Shown here one piece after another: positions 43,762-52,498 of a stretch of 64,000 nucleotides of DNA (the stretch's first letter is position 1; each line of letters starts with the position of its first letter). A program made the translations under genes and the position numbers. This DNA comes from Allobogoriella alba (GTDB taxonomy: Bacteria > Actinomycetota > Actinomycetes > Actinomycetales > Actinomycetaceae), in NCBI RefSeq assembly GCF_042665525.1, contig NZ_JBHTCQ010000002.1:310001-374000 (forward strand), given 5' to 3'. Below the pieces are notes generated by a model that saw only the letters and a list, made by a program, of their open reading frames with translations, was not told the origin of the DNA and did not search any database.

Positions 43762-44540
43762 GCTGATGCCTCCGTCGTCGCCCGCGTGATCAGCTTGAGA
43801 ACGTCGGTTCGCAGCTCGGCGAACCGAGGCAGACTCTTTGTCGTGACCTGACTGCGCGGTCGCGGCAGGTCGACGCCGATCACGTCTGTGACCACCGTCG
43901 GTCGGCCCGACATCACCACCACGCGGTCTCCGAGGTAGACCGCCTCGTCGATGTCGTGAGTGACGAGGACGACGGTCAGGCCGGTGTCGTGGCGGACCCG
44001 CAGTATGAGGTCCTCGAGGTCGGCGCGGGTCTGTGCGTCCACGGACGCGAACGGCTCGTCCATGATCAAGAACTCCGGGCGGTATGCCAGTGCGCGGGCA
44101 ATCGCCACCCGCTGCTGCATCCCGCCGGAGAGCTGCCAAGGGTAGGAGTCGGCGAACCCGTCAAGGCCTACCTCGTGGAGCGCCTCATCCACCGCCGACT
44201 GCCGGTCGCGCCGGTCGGGGATGGTGTTCTTGAGCGGCAGACCGACGTTGCGCCCCACCTTGAACCAGGGCATCAGCGAGCGGCTGTAGTCCTGGAACAC
44301 ACAGGCGATCTCCTTGGGTGGGGAGTCGATGACGGTCCCCGTACGCGTTAGGGTCACCGATCCGCCGGAGCGGGGGAGCAGTCCGGCAAGGCAACGCAGC
44401 AGTGTGGTCTTGCCCGCGCCGGACGGGCCGACCACCGTGACGAACTCACCCTCCTCGACGGTGAAGGTGATGTCGCGAAGCACCTCCAAGGGGCGTCCAG
44501 AGACGTCGTACGTCTTCTGCAGACGATCGATCGTGAGCAC
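43758..44540 (-). CDS. SsuB/TauB-type ABC importer ATPase
   Basis: The 260-residue ATPase has Walker A GPSGAGKTT (~41), the signature LSGGMQQRVAIARAL (~137), Walker B EFLIMDEPFAS (~157) and the H-loop VTHDIDEAV (~194). GTG 44540 follows GGGAGGA and was preferred over the longer frame. It energises the nearby pair of permeases for uptake of the aromatic or related acid. Confidence 0.94.
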   Translation of the reverse strand: MLTIDRLQKTYDVSGRPLEVLRDITFTVEEGEFVTVVGPSGAGKTTLLRCLAGLLPRSGGSVTLTRTGTVIDSPPKEIACVFQDYSRSLMPWFKVGRNVGLPLKNTIPDRRDRQSAVDEALHEVGLDGFADSYPWQLSGGMQQRVAIARALAYRPEFLIMDEPFASVDAQTRADLEDLILRVRHDTGLTVVLVTHDIDEAVYLGDRVVVMSGRPTVVTDVIGVDLPRPRSQVTTKSLPRFAELRTDVLKLITRATTEASA

Positions 44541-44541
44541 G

Positions 44542-45357
44542 TCAGTCCTCCCGTTCTTGGGCGTACCAGCGGAGGAGCCTGCGCTCCACCAGGACGAAGA
44601 GGCCGTTGACGAGGACACCGAGGATGCCGAGCAGCAGCATCCCGGACCACATCAAGGGCACCTGAAAGCTCTGCTGCGCCTGCAGGGTGACGTACCCGAT
44701 GCCGTTGGTTGCGGCGACCAGCTCCGTCACGACCATCATCACGAAGGCGACGCTGAGCGCGATGCGCATCCCGGCGAGCACCTGTGGCGCGGCCGCAGGG
44801 AGTTGTACGTGGAGCACGCGCTGGGCCCTTGTCAATCGGTAGGAGCCGGACACGTCCTCCAGCACGGGATCCACGCTCCGGACGCCGTCGATCGTGTTGA
44901 GCATGACCGGGAAGAGGGTGACGAAGGCGATCAGGGCGATCTTCGGCACGTCGCCGACACCGAGCAGGACGATGCTGACGGGGACGAGTGCCGTCGCCGG
45001 GAGGGCGCGGCCGAACTGCAGAGTCGGGTTCAGGGCGCGGGCGACGAGCGGTAACCGTCCGAGGAGAGCGCCGAGCGCGACGCCGACGACCACGGCGATC
45101 GCGTACCCCGTGACCATGCGTCCAAGGCTTGGCAGGACGTCGGTGACGACCCGTGTGGACAGCCAGTTGTCGGCGAAGGCCTGCAAGATAGTGCTCAGCG
45201 GCGGATAGAAGGGCGACGCGCTGTTGGCTGACCCGAACCACCAGGCGACGATGATGCCGACAGGGATGATGAGTGAGGTCGCGATCCGACTGGGGTGGGT
45301 CGGCGACTGCCTGCGGTTCCGCGCGGCGGTGGCTCTAGCGTCGCTGGGCGCGGTCAT
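44542..45357 (-). CDS. SsuC-type ABC importer permease (second)
   Basis: The 271-residue permease has six hydrophobic segments and the ATPase-coupling EAA-like loop DPVLEDVSGSYRLTRAQRVL (~160-180). It is one of two different permeases in the operon, so the transporter may be a heterodimer. The start overlaps the previous gene by 4 nt. Confidence 0.92.
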   Translation of the reverse strand: MTAPSDARATAARNRRQSPTHPSRIATSLIIPVGIIVAWWFGSANSASPFYPPLSTILQAFADNWLSTRVVTDVLPSLGRMVTGYAIAVVVGVALGALLGRLPLVARALNPTLQFGRALPATALVPVSIVLLGVGDVPKIALIAFVTLFPVMLNTIDGVRSVDPVLEDVSGSYRLTRAQRVLHVQLPAAAPQVLAGMRIALSVAFVMMVVTELVAATNGIGYVTLQAQQSFQVPLMWSGMLLLGILGVLVNGLFVLVERRLLRWYAQERED

Positions 45358-46220
45358 GACTGCTTCTTCCGGTGCGAGCTGTGCCAGTGCAGGAGGCGGC
45401 GTTCGAGGGCCTCGAGCAGGAAGTTGATGAACACCCCGAGCAGGCCGACGATGCCGACGAGCGCGTACATCTCTGGGTAGACGCCGTTTGTGGCGTAGAC
45501 GGAGATGTCCCGACCCAGCCCGTCTACGGTCGTGATGATCTGGACCGCGACGACGACCACCAACGCATGCAATGCTGCGATCCTTAGCCCGGTCGCGATG
45601 AACGGGGAGACCGCTGGCAGGACGATCTGCACGAGTCGCTGGTGGGGCTTCAGGCCGAAGACTCGACCGGTGTCCTTGAGGATCGGTGGCACCCCGACGA
45701 CCCCGTAGTACGTCTGGAACAGCATCGGCCAGACCGTGCCGACAGCCGCGAGGATGTAGCAGGTCTGCGGTGTCGCGCCCAGTACGAGCACCAGGACGGG
45801 CAGGTAGACCACGGCTGGAATGAAGCGCAGGAAGTCCAGGACGTAATGCGTGAGGCGGTGCAGCAGTGGCACGGATCCGACGGTCACGCCGAGACCGACA
45901 CCGACAACTGCTCCCGACGCCAGGCCGGCGGCGAACTGACCGATGGTGGCCATGAGGCTCGCCACGAACTCAGGTGTCGGTACGAGCCCGACAGCCGCTT
46001 GCACGACAGCGGTGAACGGGGGCACTTCGTCGGGCAGAGCTCCGACCCTGCTGAGCAGCTCTTCGACCACGACGATCGCCACCGTCGTGACCCACGGGAC
46101 AGAACGCTCCAGCCGGCGTCGCCCAGGGGTCGCAGCGCTCGCTCCGACGTTGCCGGACCGTTCGGGACCGCTCGACTCGGTCGACATGTCCTTCGTGCGT
46201 GAGGTGAGGGTTGCCTTCAC
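45354..46220 (-). CDS. SsuC-type ABC importer permease (first)
   Basis: The 288-residue permease has a ~40-residue polar N-terminal tail, then six hydrophobic segments. The coupling loop is PPILKDTGRVFGLKPHQRLV (~190). The GTG 46220 start overlaps the receptor-gene stop (GTGA); the internal ATG 46187 is an alternative. It pairs with the other permease at 44542. Confidence 0.9.
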   Translation of the reverse strand: MKATLTSRTKDMSTESSGPERSGNVGASAATPGRRRLERSVPWVTTVAIVVVEELLSRVGALPDEVPPFTAVVQAAVGLVPTPEFVASLMATIGQFAAGLASGAVVGVGLGVTVGSVPLLHRLTHYVLDFLRFIPAVVYLPVLVLVLGATPQTCYILAAVGTVWPMLFQTYYGVVGVPPILKDTGRVFGLKPHQRLVQIVLPAVSPFIATGLRIAALHALVVVVAVQIITTVDGLGRDISVYATNGVYPEMYALVGIVGLLGVFINFLLEALERRLLHWHSSHRKKQS

Positions 46221-47197
46221 GGCGCGATGATCTCGTCGAGGCCCGGGGCCTCCTCGAGCACGCCGTACTTGACGAGAAACTCTGCTTCTCGCTCGATGGT
46301 CTCCCGGTCGATCTCCGCGGTGTACATCGGCAGGGGAGCGGCGTCGACCAGTGCGGCGTCCGTGCCCGTCTGGTCGACGATGTAGGAACGAGTCTCTTCC
46401 GGGTGCTCGTTCGCATAGTCGGACGACCGCTGCAGTGCAGTGCGCCACCGCTCGAGAACTCCGGGGTTCTCCTCGATGAACTGCTGGGCCATGTAGTACG
46501 TGGTGTTGCCGTTGTTGGGGTTGTCGAAGGCAATGGCTGCCGAGTCGCCGATGTCCCGGAAGCCCTCTTGCCGGAGGGCGGTGGCGAATGGCTGGAGCGT
46601 GCTGATTGCGTCGACATCGCCCTGGCGCAGTGCCGTGGCCGCGTCCGGGAAGGGCAGCTGGAGGAACTCCACCGTGCTTGCGTCGCCACCCTCTTGCTCG
46701 ATGGCTTCGCGGATCCAGAACTCCCAACAGCATCGGAGCGAGTTGACGCCCACGGTGTGGCCAGCCAGGTCAGAGAACGACTCGATGTCACTGTCTCCGG
46801 GCACAAGGGTCTGGTATTGGGTGCCTGCAGGGTCTTCGCGGTCGTTGACCGAGCCCGAGACCATGACCACGGGTATGCCTTCAGCGACTGCCGTGATCGC
46901 CGGTGAGAGGGCGCCAAGCGCCACCTGGAGCTGACCGTTGATGAGCTGCGGGATCGCTCCAGCGCCGGTCGCTGAGTCGTCCAGGGTCAGGTCGATGCCT
47001 TCCTCTTCGAAGAACCCCTGCTCGACCCCGATGAAGAGAGGGGCCGAGGTCGGAGACGCCGCGACGCCGGCGGTGATGGCAATTATCTCTTGTCCGCCTT
47101 CGCCGCCGTCGGCCGGGCTGCTACCACAGGCAGCCGTCAGGCTGAGGCTGAGCGCCACCCCGGTCAGCGCGATGCGGTCCCTTTGTCTGCGAAACAA
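46217..47197 (-). CDS. SsuA/NMT1-type solute-binding lipoprotein
   Basis: The 326-residue lipoprotein has a signal ending in a TAAC lipobox (Cys ~24), then a Gly/Ser linker and a type 2 periplasmic-binding fold. VAASPTSAPLFIGVEQGFFEEEG (~46-68) is split here for clarity and gives the NMT1/SsuA start. Such receptors bind sulfonates, aromatic acids or pyrimidine precursors. It is the first structural gene of the aromatic operon; the intergenic region before it contains an inverted repeat. Confidence 0.92.
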   Translation of the reverse strand: MFRRQRDRIALTGVALSLSLTAACGSSPADGGEGGQEIIAITAGVAASPTSAPLFIGVEQGFFEEEGIDLTLDDSATGAGAIPQLINGQLQVALGALSPAITAVAEGIPVVMVSGSVNDREDPAGTQYQTLVPGDSDIESFSDLAGHTVGVNSLRCCWEFWIREAIEQEGGDASTVEFLQLPFPDAATALRQGDVDAISTLQPFATALRQEGFRDIGDSAAIAFDNPNNGNTTYYMAQQFIEENPGVLERWRTALQRSSDYANEHPEETRSYIVDQTGTDAALVDAAPLPMYTAEIDRETIEREAEFLVKYGVLEEAPGLDEIIAP

Positions 47198-47266
47198 CGC
47201 TCGGTCCTCCAGTCGTTGAGTGTCGGAGCGTGCAGGCCGCCATCGCAGCTAGGCCGCCAGTGGCCT

Positions 47267-47282
47267 TTCGTACGTACACGAA
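47267..47282. promoter_or_regulatory. Candidate MarR operator before the importer operon
   Basis: TTCGTACGTACACGAA carries perfect 5-bp arms (TTCGT/ACGAA) around a GTAC-rich core. It sits between the MarR gene and the receptor gene, 70 nt upstream of the receptor start. MarR dimers often bind such 16-20 bp inverted repeats. Confidence 0.45.
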
Positions 47283-47336
47283 CGGTAGACCTGCGTTGCA
47301 TTCGGTGCAAGGGTCTGCCGACCTGACCGCGAAGGA

Positions 47337-48269
47337 TCAGCGGTAAGCGACCGTGTGCAGAAGGTCGACGAAGCGGTCGATGTCTTGCCCGGACAGTGGT
47401 GCAGTCAGGTCCTGCTGTACGAGCGCTACCGTCGGCGTGATCTCCTGCAAGAGCTGGCGGGCCGTCTTGGTGAGCACGACCAGCTTTCGCCGGCGGTCCT
47501 TCTCGTCTGGCGCTCGGGTGACGAGGGCTCGTCGCGCCAGCCGGGCGACGATGTCGGCCGTGCTCGACTTGTCGAGAGAGGCGAGGTCGCCCGCCGTCCG
47601 CTGGTCGATCGGCGAGTTCCAGGCCAGTGCGGCGAGAAGGCCGTACTGGGGCGGCGTGAGGGTCGTCCCGACGCGGCGCGCCCAATGTATGCCGTGCAGC
47701 TGTTCTCCGCGCCGGATGAGGTGGCCTGGTGTGGTCGGCATGGGGAGGGCGCGACTCTGGCTGGGCTCAGGCGGCAGCTTTGGAGGGTCGCCGCCATAGG
47801 CCACCCGGGCCAGAGAATTGATGAACCAGGCGCGTTCGTCCGCGGCCAACGGTTCCAGGAGCAGCCGCTGGATCTCTGCCACCCGCGGCGTGATGTGTTG
47901 CAGCGCAGCCCGGGCCGGAGCCGTGAGGGACAGGAGGTAGCGGCGGCCGTCGGACGGGTCGCGGTGGCGGCTGAGCCACCCGTTCCGTTGCAGGCGGGCG
48001 ACGATGTCCGCCGCTGTCGATGTGTCGAGCGAGGCCAGTCGCCCGGCGGAGCGCTGGTCGGTGGCCGGGCGCTGCGTGAGTGCGCTGAGCAGGGCGTACT
48101 GCGGTCCCGTGAGATCGCCGTCGAACTCCTCTGCCCATCGCGCGGTATGCACTTGCTGCGCTCTCCGAAGCAGGTGGCCGACAGTCGTGCCGAGCGGGAG
48201 TGTGACGGCCGCGCTCTTCGGGGGTCGTCTCTCCACAGCTGACAAGTGGTCCACTCTCCCGTCTCGCAT
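47337..48269 (-). CDS. Tandem two-domain MarR-family regulator
   Basis: The 310-residue protein contains two complete MarR modules in one chain, at ~25-160 and ~175-305. Their recognition segments are alike: DQRSAGRLASLDTSTAADIV and DQRTAGDLASLDKSSTADIV. Each is followed by a wing (RDPSDGRRYLLSLT and PDEKDRRRKLVVLT). Normal MarR proteins are ~150 aa and dimerise, so this is a covalent pseudo-dimer that could bind asymmetric operators. It lies at the head of the aromatic importer operon and is divergent from the 3-hydroxybenzoate hydroxylase gene, so it probably controls both and senses an aromatic acid. Confidence 0.92.
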   Translation of the reverse strand: MRDGRVDHLSAVERRPPKSAAVTLPLGTTVGHLLRRAQQVHTARWAEEFDGDLTGPQYALLSALTQRPATDQRSAGRLASLDTSTAADIVARLQRNGWLSRHRDPSDGRRYLLSLTAPARAALQHITPRVAEIQRLLLEPLAADERAWFINSLARVAYGGDPPKLPPEPSQSRALPMPTTPGHLIRRGEQLHGIHWARRVGTTLTPPQYGLLAALAWNSPIDQRTAGDLASLDKSSTADIVARLARRALVTRAPDEKDRRRKLVVLTKTARQLLQEITPTVALVQQDLTAPLSGQDIDRFVDLLHTVAYR

Positions 48270-48369
48270 TCGCTTCCGCGTGGCCGTACCAGCGACTCGC
48301 CTGGCGAGCAGCCTAAGGCGTAGCCCGTCCTCGAGGTATTGGAGCCATGAAGGATCGACGCTAGGTTAA

Positions 48370-48381
48370 TCCGTATACGGA
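48370..48381. promoter_or_regulatory. Palindromic operator candidate between marR and mobA
   Basis: TCCGTATACGGA is a perfect 12-bp palindrome in the 246-nt divergent region between the tandem MarR gene and the hydroxylase gene. It is a likely site for the MarR protein. Confidence 0.5.
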
Positions 48382-48515
48382 GTACTGTTCGTCGCGACGG
48401 CTGCGGGAGGTCAGTCCCGGCACGACGACGTCGGGGATCGCCGTGGAGTCGACTCAACGAAGTCTCGAATCCGAAGCGACCTGGCGACCAACAGGATGCG
48501 CAAGAGGGTGATCCC

Positions 48516-50492
48516 ATGCAGTTCCATCTGAACGGCTTCCAGCACGGCGACCCAGAGCTCCATCCGGTCGATCCTCGGCGATCGCGCACCGAGCCGCTCC
48601 GGACCGGCGACGAGGTAGACGTGCTCATTGTCGGGAGCGGACCTGCAGGTCTGGTCCTGGCCGCGCAGCTGGCGGCCTTTCCCAGCATCGCCACGCGGAT
48701 TGTCGAGCGCCGCTCAGGTCCGCTCGAACTCGGTCAGGCTGACGGGGTCGCCTGCCGGTCGGTCGAGATGTTCGACGCCTTCGGCCTCAGCGAGCGCTTG
48801 CTCAAGGAGGCCTACTGGGTGAACGAGACGGTTTTCTGGCGGCCGGATGCCGTGGGCAGCAGCCGGATAACCCGGAGCGGCCGCATACAGGACGTCGAGG
48901 ACGGGTTGTCGGAGTTCCCCCACGTGATCGTGAATCAGGCCCGGATCCACGGGTTGCTGCTCGACGTCATGGGGCGGTCACCCAGCAGGCTGACGCCCGA
49001 CTATGGAGTCGAGATGACCGGGTTGAGCATTCCCGAGGACGGCGACGCACCAGTCGACGTCACGCTCCGGAGAGCGGGCGACGATGCCACGGAGGAGATA
49101 CGAGTCCGGGCGCGGTACGTGGTCGGCTGCGACGGTGCGCACAGCACGGTGCGCGAGGCGATTGGTCGCGCACTCCGGGGAGACTCGGCCAACCAGGCGT
49201 GGGGAGTGATGGACCTGCTCGCCGTCACGGACTTCCCAGACGTCCGGTTCAAGGCCGTGATCCAGTCCAAGGCGGGAAACATCGTCCTGATTCCGCGCGA
49301 GGGTGGCTACCTCTTCCGGCTCTACATCGAGCTCGATGAGCTGGAGCCCGGAGAGCGTGTGGCTTCACGAGGCATCACCGTTGACACCCTCATCGATACT
49401 GCCCGTCGGATCCTCCACCCGCACACGCTCGACGTGCGTCACGTCGTGTGGTGGTCGGTCTACGAGATCGGTCAGCGACTCACCGACGGGTTCGACGACG
49501 TCCGGGCACCTGACGTCGACGCCTGCCTACCGCGGGTCTTCATCACTGGTGACGCGTGCCACACGCACAGTCCCAAGGCCGGGCAGGGCATGAACGTCTC
49601 GATGCAGGACGGGTTCAACCTCGGCTGGAAGCTCGCCGCAGTGTTGCAGGGTCGATCAAGGCCCGAGCTCCTGCGCACGTACTCGGCGGAGCGGCAGGCA
49701 GTCGCACAGCGCCTTATCGACTTCGACCGAGAGTGGGCGGCGATGCACAGCGCCCGTACCGAGCACGCTGGGGATGAGACGGTTGCGAGCGATCTCCCGG
49801 GGTTGCAGCGGCTATACACCGAGCAGGGCCGGTTCACTGCCGGCGTCGCGACCCGGTACGAGGCCTCGGTGATCTGCCGGCCGTCCTATCACCAGAGGCT
49901 TGCAGAGGGCTTCGTCATCGGGGAGCGGTTCCACTCCGGGCCCGTCGTCCGGCTGGCCGACGCCAAGCCGATGCAGCTGGGGCACGTGGCGGAGGCCGAC
50001 GGGCGCTGGCGCCTCTACGCCTTTGCCGACGCTGCTGACCCCCGTGACCCCAGCTCGCCACTCTGGCGCCTGTGCGACTACCTCGCCAACGATGAGGCAT
50101 CCCCTGTCCGTCGCTTCACGCCGGCCGGCGCGGACATCGACGCGGTGCTCGACCTTCGCGCCGTGGTGCAGCAAGGCCACCGGGACCTGTCCGTCGTCGG
50201 CATGCCAAGCCTGCTGCTGCCGCACAAGGGACGCTATGGCTTGGTGGATTACGAGAAAGTGTTCTGCCCGAACCTGAGGTCGGCCCCGGACATATTCGAC
50301 CTGCGAGGTATCGATCGGGATCGCGGTTGCATCGTCGTCGTCCGGCCGGACCAATATGTTGCGCACGTCCTGCCGCTCGATCACCACGACGAGCTTTCGC
50401 AGTTCTTCGGTGCCTTCATGGTGCAGGCCGACGCCCGAACCGCCGGGGGCAGCAGCGCCGTCCGGCCGGGCGAGACCGTGACGAGGAGGTGA
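48516..50492 (+). CDS. mobA: 3-hydroxybenzoate 4-monooxygenase homologue
   Basis: The 658-residue flavoprotein hydroxylase would convert 3-hydroxybenzoate to protocatechuate using NAD(P)H and O2. It has the FAD motif LIVGSGPAGLVLAAQLAAF (~35), the second flavin motif ITGDACHTHSPKAGQGMN (~345) and a thioredoxin-like C-terminal domain (~480-640). Many blocks recall the Comamonas MobA enzyme: the MQFHLNGF start, ELGQADGVACRSVEMFDAF, and VVVRPDQYVAHVLPL at the end. ATG 48516 follows GAGGGTG. It is followed closely by an amidohydrolase gene and is divergent from marR. Confidence 0.9.
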   Translation: MQFHLNGFQHGDPELHPVDPRRSRTEPLRTGDEVDVLIVGSGPAGLVLAAQLAAFPSIATRIVERRSGPLELGQADGVACRSVEMFDAFGLSERLLKEAYWVNETVFWRPDAVGSSRITRSGRIQDVEDGLSEFPHVIVNQARIHGLLLDVMGRSPSRLTPDYGVEMTGLSIPEDGDAPVDVTLRRAGDDATEEIRVRARYVVGCDGAHSTVREAIGRALRGDSANQAWGVMDLLAVTDFPDVRFKAVIQSKAGNIVLIPREGGYLFRLYIELDELEPGERVASRGITVDTLIDTARRILHPHTLDVRHVVWWSVYEIGQRLTDGFDDVRAPDVDACLPRVFITGDACHTHSPKAGQGMNVSMQDGFNLGWKLAAVLQGRSRPELLRTYSAERQAVAQRLIDFDREWAAMHSARTEHAGDETVASDLPGLQRLYTEQGRFTAGVATRYEASVICRPSYHQRLAEGFVIGERFHSGPVVRLADAKPMQLGHVAEADGRWRLYAFADAADPRDPSSPLWRLCDYLANDEASPVRRFTPAGADIDAVLDLRAVVQQGHRDLSVVGMPSLLLPHKGRYGLVDYEKVFCPNLRSAPDIFDLRGIDRDRGCIVVVRPDQYVAHVLPLDHHDELSQFFGAFMVQADARTAGGSSAVRPGETVTRR

Positions 50493-50497
50493 CTTCC

Positions 50498-51436
50498 GTG
50501 CCCGGCAAGATCGACACCCACGCGCACTACGTTCCGCCCGCCTACCGGCGATACCTGGAGGAGGAGGGCTTCTTCGGTGGGCAGGCGACGCCTCGATGGA
50601 GCTCGGATGAAGCACTGGAGATGATGGCGACGTTGGGCGTCGACACCTCGGTGCTCTCTGTCGCCCGGCCCGGATTCTGGTTCGGCGACGTCGAGCGCGC
50701 GGCGGCGATGGCTCGACAGGTCAACGAGTATGCCGCTGACCTGGTCCGCGACATGCCCGATCGATTCGGCCTGTTCGCTGCCCTGCCGTTACCCGATATC
50801 GACAGTGCGCTCCGTGAGGTCGAGCACGCGTTCGATGAGCTCCGGTGTGACGGCGTGGTCCTCCTCGCGAACTGCGATGGCGTCTACCTCGGCGACCCGC
50901 GCCTTGAAGAGCTGATGGCCGAACTGGACCGGCGCGAAGCGGTGGTGTTCGTGCATCCCAATGCACTTCCGGCTGATCCGGTCCCGGGCGTACCTGTTTT
51001 CGTCGCCGACTTCCTGCTCGACACCACACGCGCGGCACTCAACATGGTCCGTCACGGCGTGTTGCGCCGGCATTCACGACTCAAGGTCATTCTCTCTCAC
51101 GGCGGCGGCCTGCTGCCCTATGCCGCCCACCGGATTGCGAGCCTGACGCCGACAGGGGAGTCGGGAGTGGTGGACCGGGAGGGATTCCTGGAAGCCGCCC
51201 GGTCGTTCTATTTCGACACGGCGCTCACCAGCAGCCCGGACAGCATGCCGAGCCTGCTCGCGTTCGCCCGGCCGGGACACGTTCTCTACGGCAGTGACTG
51301 GCCGTACGCGCGGGAGGACAACTCCGAGTACTTCACAGAGCAGCTCGATCGCTATTGTCTCGACGACCACGCGAGGCGCTCGATCGAGCGTGGTGCTGCA
51401 GAGCACCTGATACCGCGGCTGGGCCACGACGAATAG
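50498..51436 (+). CDS. ACMSD-type amidohydrolase, probable decarboxylase or hydratase
   Basis: The 312-residue metal enzyme has the family HxH start IDTHAHYVPP (~4), VFVHPNALP (~150), VILSHGGGLLPYAAHRI (~195) and the late Asp in LYGSDWPYA (~265). Relatives include 6-methylsalicylate, gamma-resorcylate and ACMS decarboxylases and 4-oxalomesaconate hydratase. It starts at GTG 50498 with GAGGAGG just upstream and lies 5 nt after mobA, so it likely acts on a product of the same aromatic route. Confidence 0.88.
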   Translation: MPGKIDTHAHYVPPAYRRYLEEEGFFGGQATPRWSSDEALEMMATLGVDTSVLSVARPGFWFGDVERAAAMARQVNEYAADLVRDMPDRFGLFAALPLPDIDSALREVEHAFDELRCDGVVLLANCDGVYLGDPRLEELMAELDRREAVVFVHPNALPADPVPGVPVFVADFLLDTTRAALNMVRHGVLRRHSRLKVILSHGGGLLPYAAHRIASLTPTGESGVVDREGFLEAARSFYFDTALTSSPDSMPSLLAFARPGHVLYGSDWPYAREDNSEYFTEQLDRYCLDDHARRSIERGAAEHLIPRLGHDE

Positions 51437-51572
51437 ACGCTGTCGCGTCCCCTTGGCCGCCCCGCGCAATCCGCCGACGGCCCGCACCCGGCAGACTCCG
51501 CCTTCCTGCGCGCGTTCGACGTCGTCGTCTCGCTCACAGAGCACGCCCGACCCGGGGTTGCTTGGACGAGGC

Positions 51573-51585
51573 GTCTACTGTAGAC
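51573..51585. promoter_or_regulatory. GntR-like palindrome upstream of the RraA gene
   Basis: GTCTAC-T-GTAGAC is a perfect 13-bp inverted repeat with a single central base, 36 nt before the RraA start. It is the form of site bound by GntR-type regulators. Confidence 0.45.
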
Positions 51586-51621
51586 AATAGTCGCGAACTG
51601 CTCAGCGTAGAGAGGAACACG

Positions 51622-52377
51622 ATGACGTCGCCGACGACCACCCTCGAGAAGGCCGACCCGAACGACCTGAACAGCCTCTACAAGTACCTGCGGGTCTGTG
51701 ACGTGGCGGATGCTCTCGACGGGATCGGCTACTTCAACCTCACGCTGATGTCGCGCGAGGTGCGCCCGCTCTGGGAAGGCATGAAGTTCTGGGGGCAGGC
51801 CGCCACCATGCGGTGCGTCCCCGCCAACAAGCCGATGTGGAAGCTCGACAGCACCGAGGACATCGTCGACGCCCACCGCATCTGGTTCGAGCGTCACGGG
51901 CACCGCAAGCTCCCCGGCGACCTCCCCCCGGGCCACGTCGTGGTCATGGACTCCGGCGGCGGCCCCGAGGTCGGTTTCTGGGGCTCGGAGAACACCATGG
52001 CCGCGGTCGCCGCCGGCGCCGTCGGCATCGTCAGCGACGGGTACTGCCGCGACACCGGCGAGGTGATCCTCCAGCGCACCCCCGTCGCCGTGCGCCGGCG
52101 CGGGCGCACGATCATCCCCGGCCGCATCGAGGTGGTCGAGGTGCAGGGCACGATCTCCTGCGGCGGCGTCCAGGTCCGCCCCGGCGACATGGTCGGGTGC
52201 GACGACGACGGCGTCGTGGTGGTTCCTGCCGAGGTGGCGCAGGAGGTGGCCACGCACGCGCGGGCCATCCTCCTCGCCGACATGCACAAGCGGCGCAAGC
52301 ACTACAGCACGCTGGGGATCCAGCCCGACAGCACCGTCGACGTCGAGGCCGTGCTCGCCTACTACGACGGCGTCTGA
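51622..52377 (+). CDS. RraA-family aldolase/decarboxylase
   Basis: The 251-residue protein belongs to the RraA/4-hydroxy-4-methyl-2-oxoglutarate aldolase fold. GAVGIVSDGYCRDTGE (~130) carries the metal- and substrate-binding DxxxRD pattern, and GDMVGCDDDGVVVVP (~190) is the family signature. LigK, the last enzyme of protocatechuate 4,5-cleavage, is in this family, but so are sugar-acid enzymes. ATG 51622 follows AGAGGAA. A strong hairpin follows the stop, so it may form its own transcript. Confidence 0.88.
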   Translation: MTSPTTTLEKADPNDLNSLYKYLRVCDVADALDGIGYFNLTLMSREVRPLWEGMKFWGQAATMRCVPANKPMWKLDSTEDIVDAHRIWFERHGHRKLPGDLPPGHVVVMDSGGGPEVGFWGSENTMAAVAAGAVGIVSDGYCRDTGEVILQRTPVAVRRRGRTIIPGRIEVVEVQGTISCGGVQVRPGDMVGCDDDGVVVVPAEVAQEVATHARAILLADMHKRRKHYSTLGIQPDSTVDVEAVLAYYDGV

Positions 52378-52384
52378 TCCGACA

Positions 52385-52418
52385 CGGGTCCCGCGGCCCC
52401 GATCGGCCGCGGGACCCG
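52385..52418 (+). terminator. Strong 14-bp hairpin terminator after the RraA gene
   Basis: CGGGTCCCGCGGCC (52385-52398) pairs perfectly with GGCCGCGGGACCCG (52405-52418) around a 6-nt loop, 8 nt after the stop. There is no T-tract, as usual for actinomycete terminators. Confidence 0.7.
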
Positions 52419-52498
52419 CAAACCCCCTGTCCGTTCCCGACCACTCAGCGAGGTCTGGGCGCCCAGGCGCACCGACGCGCACCCCTGGAGGAGGACCG

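Noticed and set aside
42109..44139. Longer N-terminal extension of the ThDP gene reaching into the ABC ATPase
   Set aside because: The extension is Arg/Pro-rich shadow sequence; a GTG overlapping the ATPase stop gives the normal N-terminus.
45354..46733. Long frame upstream of the first SsuC-type permease
   Set aside because: It overlaps the binding-protein gene; GTG 46220 in a GTGA overlap gives a standard permease.
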